Shown: piece by piece, positions 1-8,869 of the stretch
Layout of the letters: each line of letters starts with the position of its first letter
Position numbering within the stretch: position 1 is the stretch's first letter
NCBI GenBank assembly: GCA_024236215.1
Contig: JACKKX010000002.1
Coordinates: 682,001-746,000, forward strand
DNA from: Novosphingobium sp.
GTDB lineage: Bacteria; Pseudomonadota; Alphaproteobacteria; Sphingomonadales; Sphingomonadaceae
Length of the DNA stretch: 64,000 nucleotides
Reading direction: 5' to 3'
Notes under the pieces: generated by a model
What the model was told of the DNA's origin: nothing
Database searches by the model: none
Seen by the model: only the letters and a program-made list of their open reading frames with translations
Made by a program: the position numbers and the translations under genes

Positions 1-603
1 GATGCAGCGCATGTCGCGCGGCTTTTCGCCGCCAGGCTCGACGATATCGATGCCGGGTTCGGGATCGAACTGGCGCGGCTGGCCGTTCCGTGGAGCGAGC
101 CGCTGCCGCTCAGCCAGCGCGATCTCGATGCTGCGGCCGAGGCGCATGGCACCTCGCTTTTCGCCTGTATCGATCGGCTGGCGACGCGGCTGGGCGAGCA
201 GGCGGTGCGGCGCCCTGTGCCCCAGGCCAGCCATGTGCCGGAACGCGCTCAGCACTGGGTGCCCCCGCTTGTTCCCGGGATTCCGGGCCAGAAGCAGCCC
301 GACTTCCAGACCCGCCCCTTGAAACTGCTCGACCGGGCAGAGCCGATCGCGGTGCTCCACGCCAGCCCCGATGGGTTGCCGCATCGTTTTCGCTGGCGCG
401 GCGAGGTTCACGAGATCGCCCGCGCCGAAGGGCCCGAGCGGATCGCCCCCGAATGGTGGCGCGAGCGCTCGGGTACGCGGCTGCGCGACTATTACCGGGT
501 CGAGGACAGGGCAGGGCGGCGCTACTGGATCTACCGTGCCGGGCTGGTGGACGACGGACGCGGCGGCATACCCGAATGGTTTCTCCAGGGGCTCTATGCC
601 TGA
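1..603 (+). CDS. imuB: ImuB, Y-family DNA polymerase-like protein, C-terminal part (cut by window edge)
   Basis: The reading frame is open from base 1 and ends at TGA 601-603, so only about 200 C-terminal residues are present and the catalytic-like core lies outside the window. The tail with its closing Trp/Tyr-rich segment (EWW, RDYYRV, YWIYRAGL, PEWFLQGLYA) is typical of ImuB. In known systems ImuB is a catalytically inactive Y-family homologue that links ImuA and DnaE2 to the beta clamp during SOS mutagenesis. The dnaE2 start codon at 596 overlaps the end of this gene, which implies translational coupling. The identification rests on the tail plus the dnaE2 neighbour. Confidence 0.85.
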   Translation, partial: DAAHVARLFAARLDDIDAGFGIELARLAVPWSEPLPLSQRDLDAAAEAHGTSLFACIDRLATRLGEQAVRRPVPQASHVPERAQHWVPPLVPGIPGQKQPDFQTRPLKLLDRAEPIAVLHASPDGLPHRFRWRGEVHEIARAEGPERIAPEWWRERSGTRLRDYYRVEDRAGRRYWIYRAGLVDDGRGGIPEWFLQGLYA

Positions 604-3600
604 AGCCCCGCTCACCCCGCCGCGCCGCCATGGCGGTGGCGCGCATCTGCAGCCGCCGCGGCCCGCGCCGTTCGTCGAGCTTGGGCTGGTGAGCTGCTTT
701 TCCTTTCTGCGCGGGGCTTCGGATGCGGTGGATCTGGCCGCGCGTGCCAGGGCGCTGGGTTACGATGCGCTGGGGATCGCCGATGCCAACAGTCTGGCCG
801 GGGTGGTGCGGCTCCACAGCGAGGCGCGGGCGCTGGGGCTGCGCCCGGTGATCGGTTGCCGGATCGAGACTGCCGAGGGGCTGGAATTCCTGGCCTATCC
901 TGCCGACCGCGCCGCTTATGGCCGCCTCAGCCGCCTGATCTCGGCCGGGCGGATGGCGACGCTGGAGGGCGCGTGGCAGGACAAGGGCGTCTGCGACATC
1001 TCGCTCGCCATGCTGGCCGGGCACAGCGAGGGCGTGCACCTGGTGCTGGTGCCGCCGCGCGATCTGGAAGCGCAGTTCACCATCGCGGGGACGGGCAATG
1101 TTGTTGCGCTCGATGGCTCCCGGCGCGAGCAGGCTCTGCAAGCCCCGCTTTCCGGGCTTCTCCCGCATCTTGCCGCCCGGCTTCCCACGCTGCGCCACCT
1201 TGCCGCGAGCTATCTCTACAGCGGGGACGATCTGGCCCGGATCAACGCGCTCGATGCCCTGGCGCGACAGCATGGCCTGGCGATCCTTGCGACCAACCTG
1301 CCGCTCTATCATGCCCCCCAGCGCCGCCCCTTGCACGACGTGATGACGGCGATCCGCCACAAGACCACCGTTGCCGCAGCCGGGCATCTGCTTGAGGGCA
1401 ATGCCGAGCGGCATCTCAAGGGGCCGGAGGAGATGGTGCGGCTGTTCGCGGCTTGGCCACACGCGCTGGAAGCGGCCCGGAATCTGGCGGATTCGTGCCA
1501 TTTCAGCCTTGAGGAACTGCGCTACGAATATCCCCGCCAGACCTATCCCGACGGGCTCGATGCGCAGGGCTATCTTACCCGGCTGACCTGGGAAGGGGCC
1601 ACAGGGCACTATCCGCACGGGGTGCCCGAAGAGGTTGCCGCGACGCTGCGCAAGGAACTGGCGTTGATCGGCCGGAAAAACCTCGCGCAGTACTTTCTGA
1701 CTATCAAGGAAGTGGTTGATTTTGCGCGCGGTCGTGTGCCGCCGATCCTGTGTCAGGGGCGCGGCAGCGCGGCCAATTCGGCGGTCTGCTTTTGCCTTGG
1801 GATCACCTCGGTCAACCCGGTCGAGCATGCCCTGCTGTTCGAGCGGTTCATTTCCGAGGACCGCGACGAACCCCCTGATATCGATGTCGATTTCGAGCAC
1901 GAGCGGCGCGAGGAGGTGATCCAGCACATCTATGAAAAGTATGGCCGCCACCGCGCCGGACTCTGCGCCACGGTGATTCACTACCGCCCGCGCATGGCGA
2001 TCCGCGAGGTCGGCAAGGCGATGGGGCTGTCCGAGGACGTGACCGCAGCCCTGGCGAAAACTGTCTGGGGCGGGCACGGCAGGTCGATCAACGAGCACCA
2101 CATAGGCACTGAAACGGGGCTCGATGCTACCCAACCGCACCTCAAACGCGTTCTAGTGCTGACTGAGCAGATGATCGGCATGCCCCGCCACCTTTCGCAG
2201 CACGTCGGCGGCTTCATCCTCACCGAAGGACCGTTGATCGAGACCGTCCCGATCGGCAACGGCGCCATGCCCGACCGCAGCTTCATCGAGTGGGACAAGG
2301 ACGACATCGATGCGCTCGGCATCCTCAAGGTCGATGTCCTGGCGCTGGGTATGCTGACCTGCATCCGCAAGTGTCTTGACCTGCTGCGCCAGCACCACGG
2401 CCGCGATCTGGTGCTGGCCAGCGTCCCGCGCGAGGACCCGGCGGTTTATGACATGCTGTGCCGGGGGGATTCGCTGGGTGTGTTCCAGGTCGAAAGCCGG
2501 GCGCAGATGAACATGCTCCCCCGTCTGCGCCCGCGCTGCTTCTACGATCTGGTGATCGAGGTGGCGATCGTGCGGCCCGGGCCAATCCAGGGCGATATGG
2601 TTCACCCCTACCTCAAACGGCGGCGCGGAGCCGAGCGGGTGGAGATCCCCGCACCGGGTCCGGCCCACGGCCCGCCCGACGAGCTGACCAGCATCCTTGG
2701 CCGCACGCTGGGGGTGCCGATCTTTCAGGAACAGGCAATGAAGATCGCGCTCGACGCGGCGAAATTCTCGAGCGCCGAGGCCAACCGGCTGAGGAAGGCG
2801 ATGGCGACCTTCCGCAGCCGCGGGAACCTTGAGGAACTGGAGGGTCTGATGGTCGGACGGATGGTTGCGCGCGGCTACGATCCGGAATTTTCCGCGCGCT
2901 GCTTCAACCAGATCAAGGGGTTCGGCGAATACGGTTTTCCTGAAAGCCATGCCGCCAGCTTCGCGCTGCTGGTCTATGTTTCATCGTGGCTGAAATGCCA
3001 CTATCCGGCGGCCTTCGCTGCGGCCCTGCTCAATTCGCAGCCGATGGGCTTCTATGCCCCGGCCCAGATCGTGCGCGATGCGAGGGAGCATGGGGTGGCG
3101 GTGCTGCCGGTGGACGTGAACGCCAGCGGCTGGGACAATGGGCTGGAGGAGGGTGGCTCACGCGGAGACGCGGAGACGCGGAGAAAGGAAGAAGAAAAAG
3201 GATTCTCACGCAAAGGCGCAAAGACGCAAAGAGGCGGTGCTGCGCCGCAGGCATTTCTTTCACTTTCAAACGGGTCAGCTGGATCGCGGATGGAATCGAA
3301 AGCGGCTGCGCCGCAAATCGAACCTCTTTGCGTCTTTGCGTCTTTGCGTGAACCAAATCCTTCTTCCCTCCGCGCCTCCGCGCCTCCGCGCGAACCAGAG
3401 CTCGCCCTGCGCCTCGGCCTGCGCCAGGTCGATGGCTTCCCCGAGGCCGCTGCTGCCCGGATCGTCGCCGCGCGCGAGGCGGGCGGGCCGTTTCGCGATG
3501 TGCGCGAACTCAAGGAACGGGCCGGGCTTTCTCCGGCGCTGGTCGAGCGGCTGGCGAGCGCGGATTGCTTCAATTCGCTTGATCTCACCCGCAGGCAGGC

Positions 3601-4204
3601 GCTGTGGGATGCGCGCAGCCTGATCTCCGCGCCCGAGCTGCCGCTGTTCGCGGCGATGCGCCAGCGCGGTGAGGGGGCAGAGCCCACCGCCACCCGTCTT
3701 CCAGTCATGCCGCTGTCCGAGGAAGTGGTGGCCGATTACCAGACCCAGCGGCTGTCGCTGAGGGCCCATCCGCTCGCCTTCCTGCGCGCCGATCTGGCCG
3801 ATCGCGGCTTTATCCGCGCGGCCGATCTGCGCCAGCGCAAGTATCGCTCAAGCGTGCAGGTCGCGGGCGTGGTACTGATCCGCCAGCGCCCGGGCAGCGC
3901 CAAGGGGGTGTGTTTCATCACGCTGGAGGACGAAAGCGGGGTGGTCAATCTGGTGGTCTGGCCCGACGTGATGGAGCGCCAGCGCAAGGTAATCATGGGC
4001 GCACGGCTGATCGAGGTGAGGGGCCGGGTGGAATACGACGACGAGGTGATCCACGTCATCGCCCAGCAGCTGACCGATGCGACGCCATCGCTGCGCGCCC
4101 TGTCAGACGACCTGCTCGCCCCGGCGGTGGACCGCGCCGACCACGTAGCTCGCGGTCATCCCCGCAGCACCCGCGTGATTCCGAAATCGCGGGATTTTCA
4201 TTAG
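596..4204 (+). CDS. dnaE2: Error-prone DNA polymerase DnaE2 (ImuC) with an internal in-frame repeat insertion
   Basis: This 1202-residue C-family polymerase starts at ATG 596, overlapping the imuB stop. The N-terminal PHP domain (about residues 20-270, FVELGLVSCFSFLRGASDA), the polymerase core with PPDIDVDFEHERREE and GRGSAANSAVCFCLGI, the helix-hairpin-helix region (LRLGLRQVDGFPEA) and the C-terminal OB fold (VQVAGVVLIRQRPGSAKG) are all recognisable. The family carries out translesion synthesis with ImuA/ImuB under LexA control; any LexA site lies outside the window. Residues of about 853-934 (bases 3152-3397) are not polymerase-like. They are encoded by a nested inverted-repeat element that keeps the frame open. 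Whether the polymerase is still active cannot be judged from sequence. Confidence 0.95.
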   Translation: MPEAPLTPPRRHGGGAHLQPPRPAPFVELGLVSCFSFLRGASDAVDLAARARALGYDALGIADANSLAGVVRLHSEARALGLRPVIGCRIETAEGLEFLAYPADRAAYGRLSRLISAGRMATLEGAWQDKGVCDISLAMLAGHSEGVHLVLVPPRDLEAQFTIAGTGNVVALDGSRREQALQAPLSGLLPHLAARLPTLRHLAASYLYSGDDLARINALDALARQHGLAILATNLPLYHAPQRRPLHDVMTAIRHKTTVAAAGHLLEGNAERHLKGPEEMVRLFAAWPHALEAARNLADSCHFSLEELRYEYPRQTYPDGLDAQGYLTRLTWEGATGHYPHGVPEEVAATLRKELALIGRKNLAQYFLTIKEVVDFARGRVPPILCQGRGSAANSAVCFCLGITSVNPVEHALLFERFISEDRDEPPDIDVDFEHERREEVIQHIYEKYGRHRAGLCATVIHYRPRMAIREVGKAMGLSEDVTAALAKTVWGGHGRSINEHHIGTETGLDATQPHLKRVLVLTEQMIGMPRHLSQHVGGFILTEGPLIETVPIGNGAMPDRSFIEWDKDDIDALGILKVDVLALGMLTCIRKCLDLLRQHHGRDLVLASVPREDPAVYDMLCRGDSLGVFQVESRAQMNMLPRLRPRCFYDLVIEVAIVRPGPIQGDMVHPYLKRRRGAERVEIPAPGPAHGPPDELTSILGRTLGVPIFQEQAMKIALDAAKFSSAEANRLRKAMATFRSRGNLEELEGLMVGRMVARGYDPEFSARCFNQIKGFGEYGFPESHAASFALLVYVSSWLKCHYPAAFAAALLNSQPMGFYAPAQIVRDAREHGVAVLPVDVNASGWDNGLEEGGSRGDAETRRKEEEKGFSRKGAKTQRGGAAPQAFLSLSNGSAGSRMESKAAAPQIEPLCVFASLREPNPSSLRASAPPREPELALRLGLRQVDGFPEAAAARIVAAREAGGPFRDVRELKERAGLSPALVERLASADCFNSLDLTRRQALWDARSLISAPELPLFAAMRQRGEGAEPTATRLPVMPLSEEVVADYQTQRLSLRAHPLAFLRADLADRGFIRAADLRQRKYRSSVQVAGVVLIRQRPGSAKGVCFITLEDESGVVNLVVWPDVMERQRKVIMGARLIEVRGRVEYDDEVIHVIAQQLTDATPSLRALSDDLLAPAVDRADHVARGHPRSTRVIPKSRDFH
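3152..3397. repeat. Nested inverted-repeat element inserted in frame within dnaE2
   Basis: About 246 bp (82 codons, a multiple of three) with two nested pairs of inverted arms. The outer arms are built on an ACGCGGAG unit (left about 3154-3187, right to 3396 as CCTCCGCG units). The inner arms are built on an ACGCAAAG unit (left 3203-3234, right 3323-3354 as CTTTGCGT units). Each arm has three or so tandem 8-mer copies. Similar ACGCAAAG/ACGCGGAG repeats are dispersed in many bacterial genomes, usually between genes. Here the element is translated as a low-complexity Arg/Lys/Ser/Ala-rich peptide between the polymerase fingers region and the helix-hairpin-helix domain. Confidence 0.9.
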
Positions 4205-4245
4205 CCGAACATGGCACTAGGCTGGACAGCAACAGGGAGAAACCG

Positions 4246-5136
4246 ATGCGCCGAATTGTCCCCGCGCTTGCACTGATCGCCGTTGCCGCCCCGCTTGCCG
4301 CCCCACTTGTCGCCAAACCCGCACCGATCCCGCCCGCGATTTTCACCGATCCCGCTCCCGATCCGGCCCACCCGGCGCGCAGCGAGGTATTGCACGTGCC
4401 GAGTGGCGGGGTGGAGATCAATGCGCTGGCCTATCTTGCCGCGGGGGCAGGGCCGCATCCCACGCTGGTGCTGTGCCACGGCTGGCCGGGGAACGAGAAG
4501 AACCTCGATCTTGCCCAGGCGGTGCGCCGCGCCGGGTGGAACGTGGTAACGTTCAACTATCGCGGCTCGTGGGGCAGCGGCGGCACCTTTCACTTCGCCC
4601 AGAACCCCGAGGATGCCGCAGCGGTGCTGGCCTTCCTCCGCGATCCGGCCAATGCCGCGCGGCTGGGGGTAGACACCGGCAAGATCGCGATGATCGGCCA
4701 TTCGATGGGCGGCTGGGTTACCGCGATGACCGGGGGCAAGGACGCCGGCCTGATCGGTGCCGGGCTGATCTCCGCCGCCAACATGGGGGCATCGGGCGGG
4801 CGCGAACGCACCGAAGTGGTCAAACTCGCCGCCAGCAACGCCGAAACGCTCGCCGGAACCTCGCCCGAGCAGATGGCCGATGAACTGATCGCCAACCGGG
4901 AGGCGTTCGATTTTCTTCAAGCCGCGCCCGGCCTCGCGAAAATGCCGCTGCTGGTGTTGACCAGCGATGACGGCCTCGCCCTGCAGAGCCAGGCGTTGGT
5001 TACAGCGGTGCGCTGGCACGGCGGCCAGCGCATCACCGAAGTTCATGCGGCCACCGATCACAGCTGGTCGGATCGGCGCATCTTCCTCGAAGTGCAGGTG
5101 ATCCGCTGGTTGCAGGGGCTGTTGAAGAAAAGCTAG
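4246..5136 (+). CDS. Exported alpha/beta hydrolase
   Basis: A 296-residue protein. ATG 4246 has an AGGGAG ribosome site just upstream and gives a clean signal peptide (MRRIVPALALIAVAAPLAAPLVA). The fold is an alpha/beta hydrolase: oxyanion-type HGWPGNEKN, nucleophile elbow GHSMGG, and a late His in TDHSWSD that would complete the triad. It resembles the dienelactone hydrolase/BAAT-type serine hydrolases, so an esterase or peptidase-like periplasmic activity is likely, but the substrate is unknown. It follows dnaE2 by 41 bp and is probably transcribed separately. Confidence 0.85.
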   Translation: MRRIVPALALIAVAAPLAAPLVAKPAPIPPAIFTDPAPDPAHPARSEVLHVPSGGVEINALAYLAAGAGPHPTLVLCHGWPGNEKNLDLAQAVRRAGWNVVTFNYRGSWGSGGTFHFAQNPEDAAAVLAFLRDPANAARLGVDTGKIAMIGHSMGGWVTAMTGGKDAGLIGAGLISAANMGASGGRERTEVVKLAASNAETLAGTSPEQMADELIANREAFDFLQAAPGLAKMPLLVLTSDDGLALQSQALVTAVRWHGGQRITEVHAATDHSWSDRRIFLEVQVIRWLQGLLKKS

Positions 5137-5238
5137 ATCGTGTGGAGAAATTCCAACGGCCGGAATCATGTCAGATTTTGGTTCTTTGGGATACAAGCTG
5201 TCGCTCCGGACACGAGGGCATAGCCGTCCCACGATCAT

Positions 5239-5343
5239 CGTCGCCCCGTGCCTGACACGGGGCTTGGCTGCCTTTGCCGACCCTGCGGTTTGCCGAGAGC
5301 TTTGAGCAGAAAAGCCAAGCCCCGGATCAAGTCCGGGGCGACG
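5239..5343. repeat. Long imperfect inverted repeat in the 5137-5482 intergenic gap
   Basis: The left arm 5239-5269 and right arm 5313-5343 are 31 bp each and complementary at about 26 positions. The arms contain the CGTCGCCCCG...CGGGGCTTGG and CCCCGGATCAAGTCCGGGG motifs typical of dispersed repeats in sphingomonads. The rest of this 346-bp gap, between the hydrolase and the end of phoB, holds no supportable gene. The hairpin could act as a transcription barrier between the convergent hydrolase and pho operon transcripts. Confidence 0.75.
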
Positions 5344-5482
5344 GAAGAGCTGGCCGAGGATCCCCAACTTTCCAGTCGTTTGGCAGCTTGCTGGACCTAG
5401 CCGAAGGCAGTCGGTCACTCATTCAGGTTGGTGCCCACGCGGCCTGGGGCGTGAACCGGTATCCAGACCCTGAGCCGGTGAC

Positions 5483-6172
5483 CTAGACCGCTTCGAGCGA
5501 ATAGCCTGCCGAGCGCACCGTGCGCACCGGATCGGGCGCGCCGGGCACTTCGATCCCCTTGCGCAGACGGCGGATATGGACGTCCACTGTGCGCAGCTCG
5601 ATATCGCTTTCGGTGCCCCAGACTGCATCGAGCAGCTGGCCGCGGCTGAACACCCGCCCGGGGTGCTCCATGAAGAACTTGAGTAGGCGGAACTCGGTCG
5701 GCCCGAGCGAGAGGATCTGGCCGCGCCGGGTGGCCTTGTGGGCCTTGGCATCGAGCGCAAGATCGCCCACGCTCAGCACCTCGCCGGCCAGCGCCGGGCG
5801 AATCCGGCGCATGATCGCATTAACCCGGGCAACCAGCTCGCGCGGCGAAAACGGCTTGGTGACATAATCGTCGGCGCCGGTATCGAGCCCGCGGATCCTG
5901 TCATCCTCGGCGCCGCGCGCGGTGAGCATGATAATCGGGACGTGGGCGGTTTCCTGCAACCGGCGCAAACGGCGGCAGACTTCGATCCCGCTAGTGCCCT
6001 CGATCATCCAGTCGAGCAGGACCAGATCGGGGGCTTCCTCCTGGGCCAGCAGCAGGGCTTCGTCGCCATCGGGGGTGGCGGTCACGGCATAGCCTTCGGC
6101 CTTGAAGCGGAACTCGATCAGTTCGGCGAGAGCCGGGTCATCCTCGACCAGCAACAGGCGCGGCACGGTCAT
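5483..6172 (-). CDS. phoB: Phosphate regulon response regulator PhoB
   Basis: 229 residues, the normal PhoB length. The N-terminal receiver domain has the acidic pocket (LLVEDD), phosphoacceptor Asp in DLVLLDWM, the switch Thr in IIMLTAR and Lys in VTKPFSPREL. The C-terminal OmpR-type winged helix is seen in LSLGPTEFRLLKFFMEHPGRVFSR and VDVHIRRLRKGIE. It is the last gene of the pst operon and its start overlaps the phoU stop by 4 bp (6169-6172). The phosphorylated protein is expected to bind the Pho boxes upstream of pstS in this same window. Confidence 0.97.
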   Translation of the reverse strand: MTVPRLLLVEDDPALAELIEFRFKAEGYAVTATPDGDEALLLAQEEAPDLVLLDWMIEGTSGIEVCRRLRRLQETAHVPIIMLTARGAEDDRIRGLDTGADDYVTKPFSPRELVARVNAIMRRIRPALAGEVLSVGDLALDAKAHKATRRGQILSLGPTEFRLLKFFMEHPGRVFSRGQLLDAVWGTESDIELRTVDVHIRRLRKGIEVPGAPDPVRTVRSAGYSLEAV

Positions 6173-6852
6173 TGCTGGCCCTTGTCTTCCTTGTCGGTGA
6201 GATAGGCGCCGGTGGCGGCGTAATAGACCATTTCCGCCACATTGGTGGCGTGATCGCCGATCCGCTCGATATTGCGGGCGACGAACAGCAACTGGGCGGC
6301 GCTGGAGATGGTCGAGGGATTTTCCATCATGTGGCTGACAAGATTGCGGAAGATGCTTTCGTAGAAGGCATCGACCTTGTCATCGCGCTCAACCACCTCG
6401 CGGGCCAGTTCGGCATCGCGGGCGGCATAGGCGGTCAGCACGTCGTGAACCATCTCGCTCGCCAATTCGGCCATCGCCGGAACCAGCGTGAGCGGCTCGA
6501 ACTGGCGCCGGCCCTTGATCTTGTCGGCGCTCTTGGCGATGTTCTTGGCATAGTCGCCGATCCGCTCGATCACGCCCGCGATCTTGAGCGCGGCGATCAC
6601 CTCGCGCAGGTCATCGGCCATCGGCGCGCGCAGCGCGATGATCCGCACCGCCAGCTTGTCGATCTCGGCTTCAAGCGAATCGATCCGTCTGTCGCGTTCG
6701 ACCACGCTTTGGGCGAGTTCCTTGTTGCCCCTGACCAGGGCCTCCATCGCTTCGTTGATCGAGACTTCGGCCAGCCCGCCCATTTCGGCGATCATGCCGC
6801 GCAGGCGGGTGATGTCTTCGTCGAAGGCTTTGACAGTGTGTTCGGAAGCCAT
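6169..6852 (-). CDS. phoU: Phosphate signalling complex protein PhoU
   Basis: 227 residues forming two tandem PhoU helical bundles. The first has RIIALRAPMADDLREVIAALKIAGVIERIGDYAKN and the second LLFVARNIERIGDHATNVAEMVYY; the E(R)IGDxAxN metal-binding motif occurs in both. In the family PhoU couples PstB activity to PhoR so that the kinase is silenced when phosphate is plentiful. The gene starts 8 bp after pstB and overlaps phoB, so it is translated within the operon. Confidence 0.97.
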   Translation of the reverse strand: MASEHTVKAFDEDITRLRGMIAEMGGLAEVSINEAMEALVRGNKELAQSVVERDRRIDSLEAEIDKLAVRIIALRAPMADDLREVIAALKIAGVIERIGDYAKNIAKSADKIKGRRQFEPLTLVPAMAELASEMVHDVLTAYAARDAELAREVVERDDKVDAFYESIFRNLVSHMMENPSTISSAAQLLFVARNIERIGDHATNVAEMVYYAATGAYLTDKEDKGQQ

Positions 6853-6860
6853 ATCAAGTC

Positions 6861-7646
6861 CTAACCGTAACGTCCGGTAATATAGTCTTTTGTCTTTTCC
6901 TCACGCGGGTTGGTGAAGATGTCGGAAGTCTTGCCGTATTCGACCATCCGTCCAAGATGAAAGAAGGCCGTGCGCTGCGATACGCGCGCCGCCTGCTGCA
7001 TCGAATGGGTGACGATGACGATGGCATATTTGCCGCGCAGTTCGTCGATCAGTTCCTCGATCCGCGCGGTGGCGATCGGATCGAGCGCCGAGCACGGCTC
7101 GTCCATCAGGATCACCTCGGGATCGACCGCGATGGCTCGGGCGATGCACAGGCGCTGCTGCTGGCCGCCCGACAAGGCGGTGCCGCTGTCCGACAGGCGG
7201 TCCTTGACCTCATCCCACAGCCCGGCGCGTCGCAGCGAGGTCTCGACGATTTCGTTCAGCTCCGTGCGGCTGGCCGCCAGCCCGTGGATGCGCGGGCCAT
7301 AGGCAACGTTCTCGAAGATCGACTTGGGAAAGGGGTTGGGCTTCTGGAACACCATGCCCACCCGCGCACGCAGTTGCACCACGTCCATTCCCGAACGGTA
7401 GATGTCCTTGCCGTCGAGCAGGATCTCGCCTTCGACCCGCGCTCCCGGAATGGTGTCGTTCATCCGGTTGAGCGAGCGCAGGAAGGTCGATTTGCCGCAG
7501 CCCGAAGGGCCGATGAAGGCGGTGACATATTGCGCGCCGATGTCGATCGACACGTCGTCGATCGCGCGTTTGTCGCCGTAATAGACCGAAACATCGCGCG
7601 CGGCGATCTTGGCGTCGATCGGGTCAAGGTCGTGTTGGATGGTCAC
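6861..7646 (-). CDS. pstB: Phosphate ABC transporter ATP-binding protein PstB
   Basis: 261 residues with all ABC ATPase motifs: Walker [11 protein letters not shown]-loop [12 protein letters not shown], signature LSGGQQQRL, Walker [14 protein letters not shown] and the H-switch VTHSMQQA. The specific PstB signatures [14 protein letters not shown] and [14 protein letters not shown] identify the family member. It energises phosphate import through PstC/PstA. Its start overlaps the pstA stop by 4 bp, indicating translational coupling. Confidence 0.98.
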   Translation of the reverse strand: MTIQHDLDPIDAKIAARDVSVYYGDKRAIDDVSIDIGAQYVTAFIGPSGCGKSTFLRSLNRMNDTIPGARVEGEILLDGKDIYRSGMDVVQLRARVGMVFQKPNPFPKSIFENVAYGPRIHGLAASRTELNEIVETSLRRAGLWDEVKDRLSDSGTALSGGQQQRLCIARAIAVDPEVILMDEPCSALDPIATARIEELIDELRGKYAIVIVTHSMQQAARVSQRTAFFHLGRMVEYGKTSDIFTNPREEKTKDYITGRYG

Positions 7647-8869
7647 CAGCGTTTCTCAAAGCGGTTGCGAAGGTAGATGGCGAGGCCGTTCATCGCCAGC
7701 AGGAACAGCAGCAGGACGATGATCGCGGCCGATGTGCGCTCGACGAAACCGCGGTCGATCTCGTCCGACCACAGGAAGATCTGCACCGGCAGCACCGTGG
7801 CGGGCGAGGTCAGTCCCTCGGGCGGGGTGGCGACGAAGGCGCGCATCCCGATCATCAGCAGCGGCGCGGTTTCGCCCAGGGCGCGGGCCATGCCAATGAT
7901 CGTGCCGGTGAGGATGCCCGGCATGGCCAGCGGCAACACATGGTGGAACACGGTCTGCACCCGGCTGGCGCCCACCGCCAGCGCCGCGTCGCGGATCGAA
8001 GGGGGAACAGCTTTGAGCGCGTTGCGCGCGGAAATCACGATTACCGGCATGGTCATCAAGGCCAGGGTCATCCCGCCGATCAGCGGGGCCGAGCGCCAGT
8101 TGGGAAACAGGCCAAGGAATACCGCCAGGCCGAGCAGGCCGAAGATGATCGAAGGGACGGCCGCCAGGTTGTTGATCGAAACCTCGATCATTTCTGCCCA
8201 GCGGTTGCGACCGGAAAACTCCTCGAGATAGACCGCCGCCAGCACCCCGACCGGGAACGCGAGCGCGAGCGTGACCGCCATGGTCAGGATCGAGCCCTTG
8301 AGCGCCCCCCAGATCCCTACATCCTGCGGGCCAGTCGCATCGCCGCGGCTCAGAAAGCCCCAGTCGAAGGCGCTTGCCAGTTTGCCTTCGTCGGCCAGCC
8401 TGCTGGCGAGAGGTTGCAATTCCTTGTGCGCATCACCGCGCAGGGCGGCGGCCAGATCGTCGCTGGCGGGAAGCGAGACGGTGAATTTTCCGGCCAGCAG
8501 CACCGGATCGCGCACGATCCGCGCGGCGACCTCGCGCCAGGCGCCGTCCTCGACCTCGGCGGCTCCGGCATCGCCCAGTTCCCGGGCCGCCGCGAAAGCC
8601 ACGACATCGGGCAGACCAGCGCCCTTGAGCGCGTCTTGCGCATCGGGGCCCCGCAGCTGTGCAGGATCGACGGTAAGCACGCCCGAAGTAAGATCCAGCT
8701 CGAAACGCAGCTCGGCGCGCTTGAACCCGCCGATGGCATTGGCGGTCATGCTGAACAGCAGGAAGGCGAGTACCAGGCCCGAGAAAAGCACTGCGGCCAT
8801 GCCCAGCACCTTGAAGCGGCGCTCGGCCGCATAGCGGCGCTTGAGGCGAAGGGCGGCGGGATCACTCAT
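7643..8869 (-). CDS. pstA: Phosphate ABC transporter permease PstA with an extended N-terminal domain
   Basis: 408 residues, longer than the roughly 290-residue enterobacterial PstA. After one N-terminal membrane segment ([21 protein letters not shown]) there is a periplasmic-type region to about residue 180, matching the DUF3333 extension known from alphaproteobacterial PstA. The six-helix permease follows, with the EAA-type loop [20 protein letters not shown] that contacts PstB. It overlaps pstC by 8 bp and pstB by 4 bp. The function of the extension is not established. Confidence 0.95.
   Translation of the reverse strand: MSDPAALRLKRRYAAERRFKVLGMAAVLFSGLVLAFLLFSMTANAIGGFKRAELRFELDLTSGVLTVDPAQLRGPDAQDALKGAGLPDVVAFAAARELGDAGAAEVEDGAWREVAARIVRDPVLLAGKFTVSLPASDDLAAALRGDAHKELQPLASRLADEGKLASAFDWGFLSRGDATGPQDVGIWGALKGSILTMAVTLALAFPVGVLAAVYLEEFSGRNRWAEMIEVSINNLAAVPSIIFGLLGLAVFLGLFPNWRSAPLIGGMTLALMTMPVIVISARNALKAVPPSIRDAALAVGASRVQTVFHHVLPLAMPGILTGTIIGMARALGETAPLLMIGMRAFVATPPEGLTSPATVLPVQIFLWSDEIDRGFVERTSAAIIVLLLFLLAMNGLAIYLRNRFEKRW

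Noticed and set aside
110-2140. Long minus-strand open frame opposite imuB/dnaE2
   Set aside because: It is a mirror of the GC-rich polymerase coding sequence; the plus-strand product has clear polymerase motifs and the minus product none.
3154-3396. Tandem ACGCAAAG/ACGCGGAG units considered as a CRISPR array
   Set aside because: The units are short, contiguous, inverted between arms and have no unique spacers.
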